Positions 27,203-35,532 of a stretch of DNA of 64,000 nucleotides are shown in pieces. Source of the stretch: Vibrio ulleungensis. Its GTDB lineage: Bacteria > Pseudomonadota > Gammaproteobacteria > Enterobacterales > Vibrionaceae. Under the pieces are notes generated by a model. That model did not search any database and was not told where the DNA came from. It saw only the letters and a list, made by a program, of their open reading frames with translations. The translations under genes were made by a program, and so were the position numbers. The DNA lies in the NCBI RefSeq assembly GCF_016900875.1, contig NZ_JAFEUM010000001.1:510918-574917 (forward strand), in the 5' to 3' direction. How positions within the stretch are numbered: the stretch's first letter is position 1; the number at the start of each line of letters is the position of its first letter.

Positions 27203-28142
27203 TACTCTGAAAATTAGGGCCGCTAAACTAGCGTGGAGTCAATACCGTAAGGTGGGGTTATACTTTTCTTTCATTTTGATGATTTTGAGTGGAATCTATA
27301 TCACCTTTAATGGACTTAACTTAGGTTTAGAGTTTACGGGGGGGATCACTTATCAGGTGTTATTCAGTCAACCAATTGAGCTTGAAACCATGCAGTCAGC
27401 GGTGGAACAATGGTTTGCTATAAATCCCCAATTGACACCTGATATTTCACGCACTCAATGGCAATTTCAGTTTGCTGTTGATGCTGGCGTAACTCAGCCG
27501 CAATTACAAGTTTGGTTGTCGAGCTTAGAGGCGGAGTTAGGAACAAATTTCACGCTGTTGTCGAGTGCGTTTGTTGGGGCTCAAGTTGGCGAGCAGCTTA
27601 TTGAACAAGGGAGCTTAGCTTTACTGTTTGCAACTCTAGCAATTTTAACGTATCTAGCGATCCGTTTTGAATGGAGGTTGGCATTTGGTGCAGTAGCGGC
27701 GCTTGTACACGATGTAGTGATTGTATTGGCGTTATTTAGCGTGACTGGTATGGAATTTAACCTTGCGTCACTCGCGGCTGTGTTGGCAGTTGTCGGATAC
27801 TCTCTTAATGATTCTATTGTTGTTGCAGATAGAACAAGAGAGTATTTAAAACGCTTCCCTAATCAGTCTGTGCTGCACTCGACCGATATGGCAATTCGAA
27901 GCTCACTGTTCAGAACGTTTGTCACGTCTGGCACGTCGTTGGTTACTGTAAGCAGTATTTGGATAATAGCAGGTGGCGTTTTAGACGGGTTCGCTTTTGC
28001 GTTATTTAGTGGAATTTTAGTGGGTACATGGTCATCATTGGTGATTGGCACCTCAATCCCGGAACTCCTGAACCTATCTCCTCGTCACTACAAAAAACAA
28101 GCCGCTGTTCTAGATGAGGCTGGGAATCCAATCCACACTTGA
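27195..28142 (+). CDS. SecF-family protein translocase subunit (SecF2)
   Basis: A 315-aa SecF partner. After the first membrane helix comes LGLEFTGGITYQV (SecF motif), then a small periplasmic domain and the membrane core with FNLASLAAVLAVVGYSLNDSIVVADRTREYL, the SecF signature carrying the conserved Asp-Arg region. It overlaps secD2 by 8 bp, implying coupled translation, and is closed by a strong terminator. Confidence 0.92.
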   Translation: MRNTLKIRAAKLAWSQYRKVGLYFSFILMILSGIYITFNGLNLGLEFTGGITYQVLFSQPIELETMQSAVEQWFAINPQLTPDISRTQWQFQFAVDAGVTQPQLQVWLSSLEAELGTNFTLLSSAFVGAQVGEQLIEQGSLALLFATLAILTYLAIRFEWRLAFGAVAALVHDVVIVLALFSVTGMEFNLASLAAVLAVVGYSLNDSIVVADRTREYLKRFPNQSVLHSTDMAIRSSLFRTFVTSGTSLVTVSSIWIIAGGVLDGFAFALFSGILVGTWSSLVIGTSIPELLNLSPRHYKKQAAVLDEAGNPIHT

Positions 28143-28156
28143 TTCTGAACACATAC

Positions 28157-28200
28157 AAAAAGCCTCGCCGTAATCGGTTTAGATTTAGGCGAGGCTTTTT
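28157..28200 (+). terminator. Terminator after secF2
   Basis: Thirteen-bp perfect stem AAAAAGCCTCGCC / GGCGAGGCTTTTT with an 18-nt loop, 14 bp after the stop. Confidence 0.88.
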
Positions 28201-28246
28201 ATTACTTTAAGCCTTAATTCATTAAATAGAATTTAGCGTAATTAGT

Positions 28247-28336
28247 TTAGTAAACTGGCAGATTTAATCTCGATACCAAAAAGACAAAGAAGACCAAATA
28301 CCCAGATAAAACAAGACTAAGCGGTATGTATTTCAT
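28247..28336 (-). CDS. Very small membrane protein (29 aa)
   Basis: The ORF has an excellent ribosome site (AAAGGAGGT) five bases before its ATG, on the strand opposite to its neighbours. The peptide is essentially one hydrophobic helix (IPLSLVLSGYLVFFVFLVSRL) with the ending NLPVY. It shares a loose G-Y...F-L...L-x-L pattern with the 40-aa peptide before secD2. It is divergent from the secreted hydrolase across operator pair B. The function is unknown; the SD and position make it credible despite its size. Confidence 0.55.
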   Translation of the reverse strand: MKYIPLSLVLSGYLVFFVFLVSRLNLPVY

Positions 28337-28383
28337 AAATTACCTCCTTTTTGTTGTTATCCCATTTGCTCAAATAGTTTTGA

Positions 28384-28446
28384 AGGAATTAGACAAATTC
28401 ATATTTGGCTTAAGGCTTGATTCGTATATGAATTCCTCTAATTCAT
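28384..28446. promoter_or_regulatory. Operator pair B (shared palindrome)
   Basis: B1 is AGGAATT-AGACA-AATTCAT (28384-28402), followed by ATTTGG. B2 is a perfect palindrome, ATGAATT-CCTCT-AATTCAT (28428-28446). Centres are 44 bp apart. The pair lies between the divergent 29-aa membrane ORF and the hydrolase gene. Confidence 0.7.
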
Positions 28447-28522
28447 CGATCATTGGACTGCTGCAATGAATAATGGCCTCAACAACTTACCCATGAGTTA
28501 AAAAAACAACACTGAGGTCATC

Positions 28523-29563
28523 ATGAAATTGAAAAAACTCAATACGATAATTCCAGCGATTCTCTTAACGGTTAGTAGTAGTGCTGCATTTGCAAACCTT
28601 TCCGTTGTAGAAAAAAATATACCAACACCAACAGGTATCTCAGCTGAGTTAGCGCAGATAATAGAAAATCGACAAATACCACCAGCGCTACCTACTCCGA
28701 CTAACAATCAAGAGTGGCATGCCATTCAACAGGCATTTGATGCATCAGGAAATGAGATGGCGCATGCAGCACTTGAGCGCCTGAATGTAACCTATGAAGC
28801 AAAGCAATACGCGGGGGTGGATACGTTTTTTGTTACACCAGAAACGATCTCTCCTGAATATAAAGATAAATGGTTAATTCATATTCATGGTGGCGCGTTT
28901 GTTTTTGGAGGAGCAGATTCAGCACTACGCGAAGCGATTTGGTTAGCCAACGGGTTAGGGGCTCAAGTGATATCTGTCGATTATCGTCAACCACCATTGC
29001 ATCCTTTCCCTGCTGCTATTGACGATACAGTTGCAGTCTGGAAAGAGCTAACTAAGACTCAAGCTCCTGAGTCTACAGCAATATTTGGTACGTCAGCAGG
29101 CGGAAATTTAACACTAGCAACCACACTTAAAATTCAAGAACTTGGTTTGCCAACGCCAGGTGCGCTCTTTGTTGGAACTCCAGCGGTCGATCTAAAAGAG
29201 ACGTCAGATACATGGCATACCCTGAAGGGGCTCGATCCCCTTGGACAACGCGAAGGTTTGATCAACGGTGCATTTGAGGTGTACTCTGCTGGTGAAAATC
29301 TAGATAACCCCTTAATTTCTCCAATATACGCAGAGATTGACAGCTTCCCACCAACTATTCTGATTTCAGGCACTCGTGACCTGTTACTTAGTGACACAGT
29401 ACGAATGCACAGACTATTAAGAGCGGCAGACGTCGATGCACAGCTCCATATTTATGATGGTCAATCACACGGAGACTATTTGAATAGCTTGCTCAGTGAT
29501 GTGCCAGAATCAGACGATGCAATAAAAGAAATCGAATCATTCTTTAATAAATACATCAATTAA
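28523..29563 (+). CDS. Exported alpha/beta hydrolase (hormone-sensitive-lipase-like)
   Basis: A 346-aa esterase/lipase. A signal peptide is present (MKLKKLNTIIPAILLTVSSSAAFA). The HSL-family oxyanion motif is HIHGGAFVFGG, the nucleophile elbow GTSAGG, and the C-terminal acid and His are in GTRDLLLSDT and GQSHGDY. It probably acts in the periplasm on acyl esters. It is followed by a 50-aa ORF and the MscS gene on the same strand, with short gaps, suggesting an operon driven from operator pair B. Confidence 0.88.
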   Translation: MKLKKLNTIIPAILLTVSSSAAFANLSVVEKNIPTPTGISAELAQIIENRQIPPALPTPTNNQEWHAIQQAFDASGNEMAHAALERLNVTYEAKQYAGVDTFFVTPETISPEYKDKWLIHIHGGAFVFGGADSALREAIWLANGLGAQVISVDYRQPPLHPFPAAIDDTVAVWKELTKTQAPESTAIFGTSAGGNLTLATTLKIQELGLPTPGALFVGTPAVDLKETSDTWHTLKGLDPLGQREGLINGAFEVYSAGENLDNPLISPIYAEIDSFPPTILISGTRDLLLSDTVRMHRLLRAADVDAQLHIYDGQSHGDYLNSLLSDVPESDDAIKEIESFFNKYIN

Positions 29564-29606
29564 TTTTGGTCACAGGGATGTGACTTCTTTCTTCTTGGAG
29601 GTCAAC

Positions 29607-29759
29607 ATGCGCAAGTTCGTAACGTCAACTTATCAGCGTATCATTACACTCAATCTTGTTAGTCAACACTACTCATGGCACCAATCTTTGCAAGACCATG
29701 GCTACTCAGCAAATCCAATTCCTGTGGATACACTAGAAAGTCCCCCTAAAGATAAATAG
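29607..29759 (+). CDS. Small hypothetical protein (50 aa)
   Basis: An ORF with GGAGGT five bases before the ATG, 43 bp after the hydrolase. The peptide is hydrophilic and has no membrane helix: an N-terminal basic stretch (MRKFVTSTYQRIITLNLV), a His/Ser/Gln-rich middle and a Pro/acidic tail. No family is recognised. The strong ribosome site and operon position support translation. Confidence 0.55.
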   Translation: MRKFVTSTYQRIITLNLVSQHYSWHQSLQDHGYSANPIPVDTLESPPKDK

Positions 29760-29815
29760 GTTTACCAACACGACACGATGAATTCACCCACTTGGTACTG
29801 GTTAGGAGCTACGGT

Positions 29816-31615
29816 TTGTTACGACGAATTTTAATAACATGTTCATGTATTGCTTTGCTGCTGGCCAGTAGTTTTACACTCGCTGACGGAAAATTAAGAT
29901 TAGCGAATACATCTAGCCCCCATAAAACCTTAGAAAGTTTTATGATCAACTCAGAGTTACTGATTGAATATTGGGAAAAAGAACAATTACATTTACCCCA
30001 AGCGCAACATGCCTATGCACAAGTAATTAGAACACTTGATCTTTCGTTGGTGCCTAATCGAAGCCGCACTGTCGTGATCATGGAAAAGACGATATTGTTG
30101 CGAGAAGTACTCGATAGGCTTAGCGACTCAGTACATGCAAATGCCCCCAAATTGAGCGAAGTTAACCAAAACGAATTGCGCCAGTGGAGATTTGCTAACA
30201 CCGATATCGTTATTGCTCGTCAAGAGTTTGGGGATAAAGCCGACCAATTTCTATTTAGCGCAACGACACTTCAAAGCCTACCTAGGTGGTATCGCTCAAT
30301 GTCGGTATTGCCTTACTATAACGATAACCGCATAGATTATTATCAAGACTTTTTGAGAAGCCCAGGCCCTTTGTTCTCAAAGACTTTTGTTGCATCTCTT
30401 CCAGCATTTATGAACCAACTATATGGTCCGTTGCCCTTATGGCAATGGTTTGCTGTACTGAGTGTAATTATTCTTTGCCGAATACTGATAAAAATAAGTT
30501 TTGTATTGGGTAGGCGTTGGAATAGCCGATGGGAAAGCAAAGGACTGACGTGGAGAACGGGCCGAATGTTCTCGTTAATCGGTGTCGTCGGGATACTAAG
30601 ACTTGCAAGAAAACTTATCGATGATGGTATTTGGATAACAGGAAGTGTATATCAAATCTTTACCACGCTTTTTCTATTGGCTCAGTTCATTTCGTTATCG
30701 CTGCTCATTATGGCGACTTTCAACTATCTTGCAGAAATTTATGCGTTTAAAAAACACAATGGTAAACACGTTGATTCATCGTTAATCACAGTATTAGCGA
30801 GAATCTTTGGTGGATTAACTATCGCGGTTCTAGGTATTTATGTCATTGGATATATGGGGTTTTCTATCTCACCTATAGTGGCTGGCTTAGGTGTGGGTGG
30901 TTTAGCTGTAGCGCTTGCAATTAGGCCGTTACTTGAAAATGTTATCAACGGACTGACTCTATACGCGGACGGTGGCATCAAAATAGGCGAACTTTGCCGC
31001 TATGGAGACAAGCTCGGCATCATTGAAAGTATCGGATTGCGCTCAACGCGAATTCGTACTTTAGAGCGCTCGCTCATAACTATCCCTAATTCAGAGTTTG
31101 CCAATATGGAAATTGACAATTTAGAGCGGCGTGATAAACGTCGTATGGAACATGTTCTCCGGTTGCGATCTGAAGTAACGCTCGATCAACTGCGGGTAGT
31201 TATCGTCAATATTCGCCGAGCTTTATTACAGCATCCGATGATAGAGTCGGATCCTGTTAGGGTTAGGCTAATGGGGTTGGGGGAGTACTCGATTAATATC
31301 AATATTATGGCCTACATCAGGTGCCGTGATAATGAAGAGTTTATGGCAGTACAAGAAGACATACTCTTTAGTGCAATTAATCAAGTCTCTAATGTTGGTG
31401 CAAAAATAGCCCATTCAACTCAATACCAATTAATGGATACAAGCACTCAACCAAGTGCAGAGCACATACTTAATGCTAGCCAAACTGTAGAACAGTGGCA
31501 TAGCGATCAAAATTTCCCATTCCCAGATTTTAGCGCTGAATACAAATATGATATCAAGGATACCATTTTGTACCCAACGACCACTTCAGCAGTTCGGCAA
31601 AAATCGATAAGTTGA
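29816..31615 (+). CDS. Mechanosensitive ion channel, MscS family
   Basis: A 599-aa protein using the TTG at 29816, with AGGAG seven nt upstream; this start gives a signal-like N-terminus (RRILITCSCIALLLASSFTLADG). A roughly 180-residue extracytoplasmic region precedes several membrane segments. The pore helix and beta domain are clear: ISPIVAGLGVGGLAVALAIRPLLENVINGLTLY, then KLGIIESIGLRSTRIRT and LITIPNSEFANMEIDN. It opens under membrane tension to release solutes. Last gene of the forward run; it ends 6 bp before the convergent LysR gene. Confidence 0.9.
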   Translation: MLRRILITCSCIALLLASSFTLADGKLRLANTSSPHKTLESFMINSELLIEYWEKEQLHLPQAQHAYAQVIRTLDLSLVPNRSRTVVIMEKTILLREVLDRLSDSVHANAPKLSEVNQNELRQWRFANTDIVIARQEFGDKADQFLFSATTLQSLPRWYRSMSVLPYYNDNRIDYYQDFLRSPGPLFSKTFVASLPAFMNQLYGPLPLWQWFAVLSVIILCRILIKISFVLGRRWNSRWESKGLTWRTGRMFSLIGVVGILRLARKLIDDGIWITGSVYQIFTTLFLLAQFISLSLLIMATFNYLAEIYAFKKHNGKHVDSSLITVLARIFGGLTIAVLGIYVIGYMGFSISPIVAGLGVGGLAVALAIRPLLENVINGLTLYADGGIKIGELCRYGDKLGIIESIGLRSTRIRTLERSLITIPNSEFANMEIDNLERRDKRRMEHVLRLRSEVTLDQLRVVIVNIRRALLQHPMIESDPVRVRLMGLGEYSININIMAYIRCRDNEEFMAVQEDILFSAINQVSNVGAKIAHSTQYQLMDTSTQPSAEHILNASQTVEQWHSDQNFPFPDFSAEYKYDIKDTILYPTTTSAVRQKSIS

Positions 31616-31621
31616 CACACT

Positions 31622-32554
31622 CTAATCAAATTGCGGCTGAGAAATAGAATCAAAATGGCTTTGTATAATTTGATGGAGCAGTTGGTTTAATGGAAAACCT
31701 CTTTTGGATTGCAGGTAACCGCCGTCAATTTGAATTTGGCGAGCTTCTTTCGGTAGAAGAGGCAGTGGATAGCTTTGAAGGTCTGCATCCCATTCAACTA
31801 TGTAACTGCTTCCAAACATCATGGCATCGGAGTTTTTTAGTTTATTTAGCAATACCGACAAGCTGTGTGTAGTTAGAGCGATATTGGCACTATAGCCCTT
31901 GATTCGGTAAAGCTCTTCAATTGCAGAACGTTTACTGTTTAACCCATCAATTAAGATTCTAGCGATTGGCAAAGTATTAATGTCTTCCCAGTTACTACTT
32001 TTACTTAAAACAGGATGTTCACTTCGTGCAATCAGACAAAGCTCTACTTCTTTTAGTTTATGTTGGTAAATATCTTGAGGGATAGGCAGACCGGCAATTT
32101 GTAACATGTAATCAATTTGTCCGTTTAACATGTCTGGTAAACTTTGTTCTTGCCAGTAAGTCATTTTAAATTTCGCGTTAGGAAGGCTTTCTCTTAAAGC
32201 GGTAAAAATACCCTCGCCATATAGCTCAAGAATAAAAATATTCATCGCAATTGAAATTTCACCATCAAATGTCAGTGGGTCGAAATTTTTATATGATTCA
32301 ACAACTTTGATGATGGGGTTAATCATCTCATCAGCCGCTTCAGCGAGTTTTTCAGCGAGTTCAGAAGGTTCTACGCCATGAGCTTTTCGAATAAACAACT
32401 GATCGCCAAATGTATCTCTAAGTTTTGCCATTCCACGGCTAACGCTGGTTTGAGAGATCCCTAACTTTTCTGCAGCCAAATGTGTGTTGCGCGTTTCTAC
32501 AACAGCTTGCAGGATTTTTAGTAGATTTAAATCTAAATCACGAAGTTCTCTCAC
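31622..32554 (-). CDS. LysR-family regulator (LeuO-like), candidate master of the local regulon
   Basis: A 310-aa LysR regulator. The N-terminus (LRDLDLNLLKILQAVVETRNTHLAAEKLGISQTSVSRGMAKLRDTFGDQLF) is the HTH and is of the LeuO/NodD-type branch. The effector domain follows (ISIAMNIFILELYGEG). It is the only transcription factor inside the 25-40 kb block whose promoters share paired palindromes, which suits a tetrameric LysR protein; this link is inference. Only a weak half-site (GTGAATT, 32610) is seen in its own promoter region. Confidence 0.87.
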   Translation of the reverse strand: MRELRDLDLNLLKILQAVVETRNTHLAAEKLGISQTSVSRGMAKLRDTFGDQLFIRKAHGVEPSELAEKLAEAADEMINPIIKVVESYKNFDPLTFDGEISIAMNIFILELYGEGIFTALRESLPNAKFKMTYWQEQSLPDMLNGQIDYMLQIAGLPIPQDIYQHKLKEVELCLIARSEHPVLSKSSNWEDINTLPIARILIDGLNSKRSAIEELYRIKGYSANIALTTHSLSVLLNKLKNSDAMMFGSSYIVEWDADLQSYPLPLLPKEARQIQIDGGYLQSKRGFPLNQLLHQIIQSHFDSISQPQFD

Positions 32555-32625
32555 TGTTCGTCCTTAGGCATAGATAATGCTAACTCGATTACTCTGTTTA
32601 CTAGGTTATGTGAATTGGTAGATTG

Positions 32626-32665
32626 TTCAACAACTTTTAGCTATGTGACGCTAAAAGTTGTTGAA
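32626..32665. repeat. 15-bp perfect inverted repeat upstream of the LysR gene
   Basis: TTCAACAACTTTTAG and its exact complement are separated by a 10-bp loop. It sits 47 bp after the MarC-family stop and 72 bp before the LysR start on the minus strand. It could be a terminator of the upstream operon, though there is no T-run, or an operator for the LysR gene. Confidence 0.6.
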
Positions 32666-32712
32666 TTTGAAAAGTAACTTGGTAGGAAAACAAAAACTGG
32701 TATTGCAGTTAA

Positions 32713-33363
32713 CTAAATTATGAGACTGATTTCTTGGACAATCTCAGTGATGCCGACTGTGAAAAACTGCACCCCCATGCAAATCAATAAAAAGCCCATA
32801 ATACGAGTAAATGCATTAATGCCATTTTGTCCAAGAGCCTTGAGAAGAGGGTAGGCCATGCTTAACGTAAACGCGGCAACAGTAGCAACAACGGCGAATC
32901 CTGCTATCACACCGCTGTAAACACTTGGCATATGCAGTTCATCTCCGTGTATAGCCAGCTCAGCAGCTAAACTGATAATAAGAGCCATGGTACCTGGACC
33001 GCATAATGAAGGAATGGTTAGTGGCACCAGAGCAATAGAATCTTGTTTTGGTGTAGAGCTGCTCTCTTCATTCTTAGGGAATAGCATATTAAAGCCAATT
33101 GCGACAATAATGATGCCACCGCCTAGTCGCAAACTCGGTATGGAAATGCTAAATAGCTCGAGTACCGAAGAGCCGATGAAAAAGGTGATGCAAAGCGCAA
33201 CAAACAGGTAAAGACCAACGGTTTTCGCTTGTCGTACAATGTAGCTTTTGTCCTTACCTTTACTTAACCCCAGTAACACTGTGGCTGCGGCTGGTGGGTT
33301 CATAATAGGCAACAAGCCAAGCACCGTAAGGCTTAAATAGGTAAGTAACATTTCTATGTTCAT
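32713..33363 (-). CDS. MarC/NAAT-family inner-membrane protein
   Basis: A 216-aa protein with six predicted membrane segments of the MarC family (UPF0056). Landmarks are LLPIMNPPAAATVLLGLSKG near the N-terminus, RLGGGIIIVAIGFNMLF and PLTIPSLCGPGTMALIISLAAEL. Transport role unproven; archaeal relatives move neutral amino acids. Last gene of the minus-strand chaA-dedA-mgtE-marC-like run. Confidence 0.87.
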   Translation of the reverse strand: MNIEMLLTYLSLTVLGLLPIMNPPAAATVLLGLSKGKDKSYIVRQAKTVGLYLFVALCITFFIGSSVLELFSISIPSLRLGGGIIIVAIGFNMLFPKNEESSSTPKQDSIALVPLTIPSLCGPGTMALIISLAAELAIHGDELHMPSVYSGVIAGFAVVATVAAFTLSMAYPLLKALGQNGINAFTRIMGFLLICMGVQFFTVGITEIVQEISLII

Positions 33364-33386
33364 AAGGGTTCCAATATATAAGTTAT

Positions 33387-34778
33387 TTAAAGTAAAAACA
33401 GTTGGGCTAAGTAAAGTACGCTGAAGAATGACATTGCATCAGTTAAAGTGGTGAGTAGTGGGCTTGAAAGCATTGCGGGGTCTAAATTTAGGCGCTTAAG
33501 AGTGAGTGGTAATGCACCACCAATAACAACAGCAAATGTGGATGAAATTACGTAGGCAAAGCTCACTAAAATAGGCAAAGTTATTAGTTCGCTACCATAT
33601 GTAATGAACGATAAAATGGATAACACGGCCCCGATGATGACACCGTTTATAATGCCGATGGGAAGCTCTTTTAAGATGACATAAAGGACATCTTTTGGTG
33701 TAAGGCTGCCAACTGACAGCTCTCGAATAGACACCGCAACAGCCTGATTGCCAGCTGCACCAGATAAATTAGCGACTAAAGGTAATATGGCAGCCAGTAA
33801 CGCGAATTGAGAAATAATAGATTCAAATTGTGCAATTATCGATACTGCGGCATAACTGAGAACTACAGAGGGCAACAGAAAGGTCAAACGCCGAATATTC
33901 CGCTTTACAGTCGGCATGGTACGAAATTCATCACCACCAAATACACCTGATTGCTCGAGCAGCTGTGTTTTTGACTCTCGATATAACGCTTCATTGAGCT
34001 GTTTAAACCCAACAATTCCGATTTGAAATCCATCTTGATCAACGACTGGAATAATCGAATGAGGAGTTGTATCGAGAATACTCTTAAGTGAAAACAAACT
34101 TATATCAGCGGTTGCTACTGGTACGGTTTCATCTAGGTAATCTTTGACATAACTACCATAAGGTAAGCTAAAGATATCTTTGAGTTTTATTGCACCCAAA
34201 TAGCTTCCATCTTCATTATGTAAGTAGATATAACGCCATTCTTGATGCTCATAATTTTGTTCGTCATCAGCGAGAATACCCGTAATATGCGATACGGTCG
34301 CCGCTCTGCTGAGTTTGAGAATTTCATTTTTGCAGATTCCACCTGCGCTGTTAACATCGTAATTGAGTGAGGCTTTTTCTTCTTCAATCCACACTTCTGG
34401 AAAAGCGGAATTTAAATACTCTCCTTGCTCTTGTGAAAAGTGTCTGATAATCATGCGTCTATCTGCAGAGCGTAGAAACCTGAATATGTCCTGAGTGGTT
34501 GTTTTCGGTAGATGAGCCAATAGTGAGCGTATTTCAGAGTCGCTATAATGATCCAGTAAATTCGCTGCAAGCTGAGGTTCTACGTTTGCTAAAATGCCAA
34601 ACGTAAGTATTCGTTCGTGTTCTGTCAATTGCCTCAGGACAGGCGAAATAGACATCATATCAGCCGTTTTAATACACTGAATCAACTGTTGTATGTCCAT
34701 CTCTTCTAGGTAACTTATCACTTCTGAATAGAGGCTTTCAGCACTGTTTGGGCTGTCATTCGTATTGAGTAAAATCAT
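33387..34778 (-). CDS. mgtE: MgtE-family magnesium transporter
   Basis: A 463-aa protein from the ATG at 34778 (GAGAG upstream); an in-frame ATG at 34868 would overlap the DedA gene by 56 bp and add an unfamiliar extension. Order: N domain (QLIQCIKTADMMSISPVLRQLTEHERILTFGIL), two CBS domains (about residues 140-260) and a five-helix membrane pore (LVANLSGAAGNQAVAVSIRELSVG; LNLDPAMLSSPLLTTLTDAMSFF). The Asp-containing pore phrase and cytosolic magnesium sensor fit MgtE. 23 bp separate it from the MarC gene. Confidence 0.92.
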   Translation of the reverse strand: MILLNTNDSPNSAESLYSEVISYLEEMDIQQLIQCIKTADMMSISPVLRQLTEHERILTFGILANVEPQLAANLLDHYSDSEIRSLLAHLPKTTTQDIFRFLRSADRRMIIRHFSQEQGEYLNSAFPEVWIEEEKASLNYDVNSAGGICKNEILKLSRAATVSHITGILADDEQNYEHQEWRYIYLHNEDGSYLGAIKLKDIFSLPYGSYVKDYLDETVPVATADISLFSLKSILDTTPHSIIPVVDQDGFQIGIVGFKQLNEALYRESKTQLLEQSGVFGGDEFRTMPTVKRNIRRLTFLLPSVVLSYAAVSIIAQFESIISQFALLAAILPLVANLSGAAGNQAVAVSIRELSVGSLTPKDVLYVILKELPIGIINGVIIGAVLSILSFITYGSELITLPILVSFAYVISSTFAVVIGGALPLTLKRLNLDPAMLSSPLLTTLTDAMSFFSVLYLAQLFLL

Positions 34779-34812
34779 AAATCTCTCGATATTTTCGTGA
34801 TTGTTATAAAGG

Positions 34813-35469
34813 CTATGCAAGATGCTGTGGATTGTTCTTCGCACGGAAAAATCGAATGAACAGAGCAATGAATGCGCTGAGCATGAGTAAGAAACTACCG
34901 ATTAAAAACCACTTCGTGATCATGTCTTGATGATCTGCAATAAAGGGGTGTCTCATTAAATACTTCCCTGTAAGGAGTAGCGTCAGCACCCATGTAATTG
35001 CGCTGGTTAAACTCGTCACGACGGTTCGTAGTAGATTCAATTTAGATATTCCCATCAGCATTGGTGTTAAAACCCTGACGAATGGAATAAATCGAGAGAC
35101 AAACAATGCGAGAAATCCATATTTAGAAAGCAATCGCTTTGTTTTTGCTAAAGCATCGTCAGGTAAGGTTCTTTCTGTCCGTTTGATAAAAGAGGTGCCT
35201 TGTAACCAACGTCCTTGTAGGTAAGCAACTATCGACCCGGTAAATGCCGCAGATGACAATAGAATCAGAGCATGAGAAAACTCAATTGCACCTATACCGA
35301 TTAATCCGCCAACGAAAAGAACCAGCCCGTCGCCAGGTAATGGAAGAAACACGAAACTAGACTCTAGAAATAGAACTATGCCTAATAGTAAAAGTAAGAT
35401 ATGAAGTGAATTTACTTGTAACAATGCATTAAAGTCTTGAACCCATATGGCTGAAAGGATTTCTTGCAT
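34813..35469 (-). CDS. DedA-family membrane protein
   Basis: A 218-aa member of the DedA/SNARE-associated (VTT) family. The motif FLPLPGDGLVLFVGGLIG near the N-terminus and FVSRFIPFVRVLTPMLMGISKLN are typical, including the conserved acidic and arginine residues linked to proton-dependent lipid-carrier transport. In other bacteria the family supports proton motive force, cell division and undecaprenyl-phosphate or polyprenyl-lipid recycling. Third or so in a minus-strand ion-transport run. Confidence 0.9.
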   Translation of the reverse strand: MQEILSAIWVQDFNALLQVNSLHILLLLLGIVLFLESSFVFLPLPGDGLVLFVGGLIGIGAIEFSHALILLSSAAFTGSIVAYLQGRWLQGTSFIKRTERTLPDDALAKTKRLLSKYGFLALFVSRFIPFVRVLTPMLMGISKLNLLRTVVTSLTSAITWVLTLLLTGKYLMRHPFIADHQDMITKWFLIGSFLLMLSAFIALFIRFFRAKNNPQHLA

Positions 35470-35532
35470 AATGAAACTCCATTTTTGGATGCTCAGGTTT
35501 AGTTGATAAACTTGGACACGTAGTAAGGCTGG

